64,000 nt of DNA from positions 62,001-126,000 of the forward strand of contig DLHY01000143.1 of NCBI GenBank assembly GCA_002483445.1. Reading direction: 5' to 3'. This document shows, one piece after another, positions 59,056-64,000 of the stretch. Below the pieces are notes generated by a model that saw only the letters and a list, made by a program, of their open reading frames with translations, was not told the DNA's origin and did no database searches. Position 1 is the first letter of the stretch. Each line of letters begins with the position of its first letter. Source of the DNA: Blastocatellia bacterium UBA7656. GTDB lineage: Bacteria > Acidobacteriota > Blastocatellia > UBA7656. A program made the position numbers and the translations under genes.

Positions 59056-60288
59056 ATGAAACGGTACACGAGAGTTATTGCAAAAGCGATGGCCGTCAGT
59101 CTTCTGCTTGCGACCTCATTGACCAACCTGAATGGATACTCTTCCATCGAGGCAGCGCCGCCCGATGCGCCACCCGAAGTAAATGTTAAAATCCTGGTCG
59201 CCGCAAAATCAGAGGACAGCTTGCCCAAGGTTATGGTCATTGAGAAGATTGGTGATGAGGTTAATCAAAAATTGCTCGCGGTGCGCGGCCTGCCGGAAGG
59301 TGAGAAAATTATTCTCGTGGACTTATATGGGGATACTCCTTTTGGCCCGACCTTTCTTGCCTTAAGCAGTGAGAATAAGGTTTACCTGCTTATTAATGAC
59401 CTTACCGACTCATTTCTCCACGTGCAGGGAGAATTTGACCTTCCGATCCCGAAACATCTCGTTGACAATGAGCCTGCCTTCGATCGCGATCCTGTAAACG
59501 ACCTCCTCAACATTACGGATAATCTCAAGCGCAGTAATCTTGTATCGATGACCGGGCAGATGCGGGATGTTACCGAACCCTTCACCTTTGAGTCGCTTGA
59601 TCGCAACGCCGGGATGACTCCCAATATCAAAGGTCTCGCCTACGATAACAACGTGGAGGGCGCGACGAGATCATTTCTCTATGGAGTGGATACGAACACG
59701 GACTCGCTTGTATTCGTATTCAGCCCTCTTCAGGGAAAGATGATAACGAAAGGCGGTCTGGGCTTCGACGCAATGAAAGCCGAGCTTGATATATTTTCCA
59801 TGCGCATGGGAGAGGATGTGATAATAAACAAGGCTTTCGCGCTCATCACGATCGAAGGCGAAACCCTTCCCGGCGTCTACCAGATCGATCTCAACACCGG
59901 GCAGGCGTCGAAGCTCTTTTCCATCAACGAGCCAGTGCAGGGCTTCACGGTTATTTCGGTTGAGGAGGCTCCCGACACAGCAGCGCCGCAGGTCGAGAAC
60001 GTCGCGGTCGCCGGAGGAGCGAGCAAGGTCAAGCGAGGGAAGACAGTTTCCATCACGTGGGAGGCGACAGACAACCGAGCAGTCGCCCGTCAGTTCGTAG
60101 AACTCTCTACCGACAACGGCCAGACCTTCAATCCGATCTCCGATCAACTGCCGGGCGATGCGCGCAGCTTTGAGTGGACGGTCGATGAGAATCTCTCGAA
60201 GAGCAAGAAGTCCTTCATACGCATACGCTCGCTTGACGGCGCGGGCAACGAGGGAGAAGGAATGAGTCGCAAGATTAAAATCAAATGA
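59056..60288 (+). CDS. Secreted DUF4394-like propeller protein with beta-sandwich tail
   Basis: 410 residues. Signal peptide (VIAKAMAVSLLLATSLTN), then a DUF4394-like region (AFDRDPVNDLLNITDNLKRS, FLYGVDTNTDSLVFVFSPLQ, GVYQIDLNTGQASKLFSINE) and a C-terminal fibronectin-like sandwich (VSITWEATDNRAVARQFVEL, FIRIRSLDGAGNEGEGMSRK). Probably a surface or matrix protein; no enzyme motif seen. ATG 59056 has a GGGAGTGAA site. A strong inverted repeat after the stop (60321-60359) terminates the gene. Confidence 0.7.
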   Translation: MKRYTRVIAKAMAVSLLLATSLTNLNGYSSIEAAPPDAPPEVNVKILVAAKSEDSLPKVMVIEKIGDEVNQKLLAVRGLPEGEKIILVDLYGDTPFGPTFLALSSENKVYLLINDLTDSFLHVQGEFDLPIPKHLVDNEPAFDRDPVNDLLNITDNLKRSNLVSMTGQMRDVTEPFTFESLDRNAGMTPNIKGLAYDNNVEGATRSFLYGVDTNTDSLVFVFSPLQGKMITKGGLGFDAMKAELDIFSMRMGEDVIINKAFALITIEGETLPGVYQIDLNTGQASKLFSINEPVQGFTVISVEEAPDTAAPQVENVAVAGGASKVKRGKTVSITWEATDNRAVARQFVELSTDNGQTFNPISDQLPGDARSFEWTVDENLSKSKKSFIRIRSLDGAGNEGEGMSRKIKIK

Positions 60289-60320
60289 GGGCTCGATCCT
60301 GCGGCGCGCAATCGTCTCAG

Positions 60321-60359
60321 GAAGTCGGCCTGAAGAAATTCTCATCGCAGGCCGACTTC
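60321..60359 (+). terminator. Hairpin terminator after the DUF4394 gene
   Basis: Perfect 12-bp arms GAAGTCGGCCTG (60321-60332) and CAGGCCGACTTC (60348-60359) with a 15-nt loop, 33 nt past the stop; no long T-run follows, so efficiency is uncertain. Confidence 0.65.
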
Positions 60360-60478
60360 GATCATTGCAATCACAACCACCCGCAACAAAAATGCGCTTG
60401 CTCTGTGTGATTCGATGATGCGCAAAATCTGATGAAACAGATGACAACTCGCTCCTCCCGGTCTATCCTTAGCCGGTA

Positions 60479-61318
60479 ATGAAGAGAGTCAATGCCCCCG
60501 GTGAAGCGATCTCCTCTCAGGCTCTGACGGATGCCGAGCTTATCTCTCTCTTTCATACCGACCCCGATCGCGCGTGGGAAATCTTCATCCATAAATACGC
60601 TGACCTGATATTCGGCTGTCTTCAAAGACAGGGATTCGATTACGACCGCGCGATGGATCGCTTCGTCTATGTGTGCGAGAAACTCTCCGAGAAGGATTTT
60701 CGCAGATTGAAATCAGTTCGCTATGCCGGAAGTCATGGCGACCTGACTCCCTGGCTCCTTCAGGTGGTCAGAAATCTTTCGATCAACTGGGCGCAGTCAG
60801 AGGAGGGAAGAAAACGACTCCTCAAGCCCATAACGAAACTGCCTGCGCGCGATCAGCGCATCTTCGAACTCTATTTCTGGAAGGGAATGACTCCTTCCTT
60901 CATCTGCGAGCAGTTGCAGATCGAAACCAACACAAAGATAAATCCGGTCGAAGTGTTCGACTCTCTTGAGCGCATCTTTGCGCTGTTGAGCCGCAAGAAA
61001 CTCTGGAGATTGATGAGCAATCTGGCGCGTGCGCGCGGGGAGGTCTCTCTCGATGAGATCAGTGAAGAGACATCCCTCGCCTTTCAGCCTGTCGATGAGA
61101 GGGCCACTGCTGAAGAGGAACTGATCGAAAAAGAAACCCAGGAGCGCGTCAACCGGGCGATGGAGCAGTTGAGCGCGAGGCAGAGGCTGGCCCTTCAACT
61201 CCGCTATGAGGAGGGCCTCGCCGTCGGCGATATCGCCCGGATCATTAACATCACCGAGAAGGAAATCCTAAGGATGCTGGGCGCGGCATTGAAAGAACTG
61301 AAGCGACTGCTGAAATAA
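60479..61318 (+). CDS. Sigma-70 family factor with two region-4-like modules
   Basis: 279 residues. Region 2 is PDRAWEIFIHKYADLIFGCL ... ICVCEKLSEKDFRRLK-like (exact: RFVYVCEKLSEKDFRRLKSV) and TPWLLQVVRNLSINWAQSE. Two helical C-terminal segments then look like region 4: ITKLPARDQRIFELYFWKGM-TPSFICEQLQI and, after an acidic linker (SEETSLAFQPVDERATAEEE), MEQLSARQRLALQLRYEEGL-AVGDIARIINI-TEKEILRMLGAALKEL. The second is the better HTH. Followed 39 nt later by a zf-HC2 membrane protein, its probable regulator. Confidence 0.8.
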   Translation: MKRVNAPGEAISSQALTDAELISLFHTDPDRAWEIFIHKYADLIFGCLQRQGFDYDRAMDRFVYVCEKLSEKDFRRLKSVRYAGSHGDLTPWLLQVVRNLSINWAQSEEGRKRLLKPITKLPARDQRIFELYFWKGMTPSFICEQLQIETNTKINPVEVFDSLERIFALLSRKKLWRLMSNLARARGEVSLDEISEETSLAFQPVDERATAEEELIEKETQERVNRAMEQLSARQRLALQLRYEEGLAVGDIARIINITEKEILRMLGAALKELKRLLK

Positions 61319-61357
61319 TCGCGGTTTTGTCTGTTGTAAGATTGGGGGGGATAAAAA

Positions 61358-62023
61358 ATGTCAGCGACGGATTGCCCCACGGACGACGATTTGAATGCTT
61401 ACCTGGCCGACCGGCTTGCCGGAAGCGGGCGTGACATGATCGAATCGCACCTGAGCCGCTGCCGCCACTGCCGTCGCCTGCTCGCCTCCCTTCACGAGGC
61501 GTCAAAGCCCGAGTTGGAGGTCGCTGCTGCGCCGGTGTGGCTCAAGGCCCGTGTCGCACGTCCTGCGCGAGGCAGGGAGGCAAAAACGCGGTCGCCGATT
61601 TTCGGATCGCGGCCCGCGATTGCAGCCGCCGCGGCAGCCCTGGTGGTGGCCATCAGCCTGTCGGTGTTCGTTTTTATGAGATCGGATGAGCAGTTGCCCG
61701 CCGACCGGCTGCGCGATCACGAGCGCACATCTGCCGCGGCGCGATTGCTCGATCCATCGGCGGGCGCAACTGTCGCTGCCGGTCGAATCGAATTTCGCTG
61801 GTCGGCAGTCGAAGACGCCCAGAGTTATACATTGACTCTGCTCGACGAAAAAGGCGACATCGCGCATCGCGCTCCTGCTGTGGGAGAAGGATTGACCTTC
61901 AGCACAGGCGATGCGCGGCTTGAGCGAGGAAAGTCTTACTACTGGTTTGTGACGGTGAAGTTCTCAGACGGGACTGCGCTCGATTCGGAGATATTCAAAT
62001 TCACACTCGACGCTGAAAGGTGA
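61358..62023 (+). CDS. zf-HC2 membrane protein, probable anti-sigma factor with Fn3-like domain
   Basis: 221 residues. The N-terminal HLSRCRHCRRLLASL has the HxxxCxxC zinc signature of anti-sigma zf-HC2 domains, preceded by CPTDDDLNAYLADRL. One membrane helix (AAAAAALVVAISLSVFVFM), then an external fibronectin-like module (GRIEFRWSAVEDAQSYTLTL, LERGKSYYWFVTVKFSDGTA). It sits between a sigma factor and a TPR-CHAT protein, with a 4-nt overlap (GTGA) to the latter. The family binds and holds sigma factors at the membrane until signalled. Confidence 0.85.
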   Translation: MSATDCPTDDDLNAYLADRLAGSGRDMIESHLSRCRHCRRLLASLHEASKPELEVAAAPVWLKARVARPARGREAKTRSPIFGSRPAIAAAAAALVVAISLSVFVFMRSDEQLPADRLRDHERTSAAARLLDPSAGATVAAGRIEFRWSAVEDAQSYTLTLLDEKGDIAHRAPAVGEGLTFSTGDARLERGKSYYWFVTVKFSDGTALDSEIFKFTLDAER

Positions 62024-64000
62024 GCCGAAGGCTTTCAAAACTCTTGTTTCTTCTCGCGGCGGTCGGCCTCATTGCGGCGACGCTTATGACGCTGCGCGGG
62101 CCGGCGGCTCGCTCTTTTTTCGAAGCGGGATTGAAGGCCAAAAGCGAATGGCATCTGGATCAAGCCATCGAAAATTTTCAGCGGGCGCTCAGACTCAGGA
62201 GCAGTTTCGTCGAGGCGAGATTCGAGAAGGCGCTCTGCCATCAGCTTCGCGGCGAGTTCCTCGCCTCGCGCGAAGAGATCGCCTCTCTCCGGGACGAGGC
62301 GATGTCGCCTTCGCTCCGCGCGCGTCTGCTCAATGCCGCCGGAGTCAATCACTTCAATTCCAATGAAGCGGACGCGGCCATCCGTCTCCACACGGAAAGC
62401 CTGTCGCTTGCAAGAGAGTTGAAGGATCGCCGCCTCGAAGCCGAAGCTCTCATCGATTTGAGCCGCGTTCTTTATCACCTCAACGGCCAGCCCGACCGCG
62501 CGCTCGATCACCTCAACGAGGCGTTGCTGATAGGGCGCGAGACGGGCGATGAGATAATCGAGGCCCACGCCCTGCGCAATATCGGAGTCGTTCGCTGGTG
62601 GTTCAAAGGCGATCTCGACCGCCCGCTTCAGGATTATTATCTTCCTGCTCTCGAAATCTACCGGCGACACGGCGAGTTGCGCTGCGCTGCCATCATGCTT
62701 TCGAACATCTCGCTCATTTACAGCGCGCGGGGCGATCTGTTTCAGTCGCTCAAATACCAGAGCGAGAGCATAGAACTCAAGCGTCGCGTGGGAGATATGG
62801 CCGGGTTGTGCGATTCCTATTATTACCTCGGACTCCTCTACGATGGGATAGGCAATTACAGAAAGGCTCGCGATCTCTATTTGAGCAGCGCGGAATTGAG
62901 TCGCCGGACTGGATACCGCCTGACCTTCAATGAAGAAGATTACCTGACGAGTGTGTATATGCGTCTGGGTGAATATGACAAGGCGATAGAATCGCTCAAC
63001 CCTTTGCTGGAGCGCGAGCGCGGGAATCTTTTTCAGACAAAACGCTACCTGGGCGACCTTGCTCACTGCCATCTGCTGAAAGGAGACGCGGAGACTGCCC
63101 GGTTGCAATTCGAGCGTGTTCTGGAGATAGAACGGTTGATAGGCGAGCCGGACGTCCGCTCGACTATCGTGATAACGATGTTTCTGGGCGAAGCATGGAT
63201 GCGAAAGGGCGATTTCGAGAAAGCGTCCGAATTATTCGCAAGCGTCGAAGAGATGAGCTTGAGGCACGATGAAAAGACCCTCTCGCTTGGGGCCAGCCTT
63301 GTGATGGCCGAGTTTATGGACACTCAGGGACGACGGGCCGAGGCGCTGAGGTATCTGACGGAAGCCGCCGAGATGCAGTCTCAAAGGTTTCGTTCGAGCG
63401 GAACGATACTCGTCGCGGGACAGAGCCGCCAGTTGTATGACCGCATATTCTCGCTGCTGCTCGACACGCCGCGCAACGGCCAGTCGAAAGACGGTTCCGG
63501 GACCGAAGATGAGCTTGCGTTTCGCTTCCTCGAACAGTGGAGATACAGTTCGTTCCGCAACCTGATTCTTCAATTGAGTGAGAAGAAAGCCCGCCTGCTC
63601 ACATCGGGGCCGGAAGAGAGAGAGGCGCTTCGGCGGATCGAGAAAGCCTCCGACAGGTTCAAGCGCAAGGGAGACGCCGAGACGTGGGCGCAACTCCGCC
63701 GCGCCTACAGCGACTATGAAGACCTGACGCTCAAATCCGAATTGGCTTATCCGAGATATCGCCTCGTGCGCGAGGCCAGCCCTGCAACTCTCGAAGTCGC
63801 GCAAAGAGGGCTGGACTCGCAGACAGCCCTTGTAGAGTACCTGTTGGCGGGCGAAAAAGTTTACGCGCTCGTCGTCACGCGAACCGGGCTGAAGAGCATC
63901 GCGCTGCCGGTGACGAAAACCAGTCTGGCGGCGAAGGTGAAACTTTTTCGCTCGCTGGTATTCGGCGGAACGGGGAAAGAAAGCTCCGACTGGCAGATGG
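62020..64000 (+). CDS. TPR-CHAT protein, 3' partial
   Basis: At least 660 residues; the frame is open to the window end, so the stop lies beyond. Starts with GTG at 62020 overlapping the zf-HC2 stop. N-terminal helix (LSKLLFLLAAVGLIAATLMT) anchors it, then TPR repeats (SEWHLDQAIENFQRALRLRS, RLLNAAGVNHFNSNEADAAI, YYLGLLYDGIGNYRKARDLY, DYLTSVYMRLGEYDKAIESL). Near the window end comes the start of a CHAT (caspase HetF-associated with TPRs) domain: DSQTALVEYLLAGEKVYALV, VTRTGLKSIALPVTKTSLAA. The catalytic His and Cys lie beyond the window. CHAT proteases cleave targets in signalling and defence systems. The cassette sigma-zf-HC2-CHAT recurs in this phylum. Confidence 0.88.
   Translation, partial: MSRRLSKLLFLLAAVGLIAATLMTLRGPAARSFFEAGLKAKSEWHLDQAIENFQRALRLRSSFVEARFEKALCHQLRGEFLASREEIASLRDEAMSPSLRARLLNAAGVNHFNSNEADAAIRLHTESLSLARELKDRRLEAEALIDLSRVLYHLNGQPDRALDHLNEALLIGRETGDEIIEAHALRNIGVVRWWFKGDLDRPLQDYYLPALEIYRRHGELRCAAIMLSNISLIYSARGDLFQSLKYQSESIELKRRVGDMAGLCDSYYYLGLLYDGIGNYRKARDLYLSSAELSRRTGYRLTFNEEDYLTSVYMRLGEYDKAIESLNPLLERERGNLFQTKRYLGDLAHCHLLKGDAETARLQFERVLEIERLIGEPDVRSTIVITMFLGEAWMRKGDFEKASELFASVEEMSLRHDEKTLSLGASLVMAEFMDTQGRRAEALRYLTEAAEMQSQRFRSSGTILVAGQSRQLYDRIFSLLLDTPRNGQSKDGSGTEDELAFRFLEQWRYSSFRNLILQLSEKKARLLTSGPEEREALRRIEKASDRFKRKGDAETWAQLRRAYSDYEDLTLKSELAYPRYRLVREASPATLEVAQRGLDSQTALVEYLLAGEKVYALVVTRTGLKSIALPVTKTSLAAKVKLFRSLVFGGTGKESSDWQM

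Noticed and set aside
62035..63108. Long minus-strand reading frame
   Set aside because: Antisense to the TPR-CHAT gene, which has repeated TPR motifs and an N-terminal anchor in the plus frame.
1..64000. tRNA, rRNA, CRISPR arrays, prophage modules
   Set aside because: No cloverleaf-like or rRNA-like sequence, no regular spacer array and no phage structural genes were seen. XerC alone is a housekeeping type.

Overview
The window looks like a chromosomal segment of an Acidobacteriota genome, most likely class Blastocatellia. This is inferred from family content, not from any marker gene: an ECF sigma factor of the acidobacterial type beside a TPR-bearing Ser/Thr kinase, a winged-helix/TolB-like/TPR regulator, DUF1800/DUF1501 and DUF5777 proteins, an NF038122-type metalloprotease, a zf-HC2 protein followed by TPR-CHAT, and many PD40/DUF2911 secreted proteins. 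No rRNA, tRNA or CRISPR array was seen.

Layout. 1-5.9 kb: a surface-glycan locus (a partial DegT aminotransferase, a WecA/MraY-like sugar-phosphate transferase, EpsN/PglE-type aminotransferase, PglF/CapD-type dehydratase, RfbC) that can be read as a diamino-sugar and rhamnose route. 5.9-7.8 kb: two tandem FecR-like secreted paralogues and a zinc-ribbon membrane protein. 7.9-9.27 kb: an IS605/IS1341-type element carrying an intact TnpB, inserted at the 3' end of a DUF969-DUF979 membrane pair. 11-25 kb: mostly secreted or membrane housekeeping and hypothetical proteins (metalloprotease, ChaN-like, TPR regulator, NTF2-like, DUF2911, HGSNAT-like, glutamine cyclotransferase, a cupredoxin/beta-barrel fusion, transketolase). 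24.76-24.90 kb: a MITE-like element. 26-28.3 kb: a sigma-like/TM/propeller fusion. 28.8-34 kb: glycosyltransferase plus epimerase, then a DUF1800/DUF1501 operon. 34-39.4 kb: HD-GYP/GAF, GNAT and a subtilisin with GMLLGD repeats. 40-52 kb: metabolism and stress (SRPBCC, radical SAM AmrS, BON, Usp, Hsp20, a broken catalase, FNR-XerC, malic enzyme). 52.3-53.4 kb: a scar with a dead DUF5615 toxin, its DUF433 partner and an IS4 fragment. 53.8-55.6 kb: RarA and OsmC. 55.7-64 kb: a signalling block with kinase/sigma and a sigma / zf-HC2 / TPR-CHAT cassette running off the window.

A second layer runs through the intergenic DNA: several families of short, imperfectly palindromic repeats (GACTCC/GAGTCT type, GCGGAATGCGG type, CCACGAAGGACACGAAG type, GCAGAGACGCAGAG type, AATCCTGT type, GGCAAGCTG palindromes, CTGGGAGCGCG arms). 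They sit between or just past genes and in two cases supply the C-terminal codons of a protein (malic enzyme, RarA). Genes decay around them in places: catalase, the DUF5615 toxin and an XRE antitoxin are all broken.
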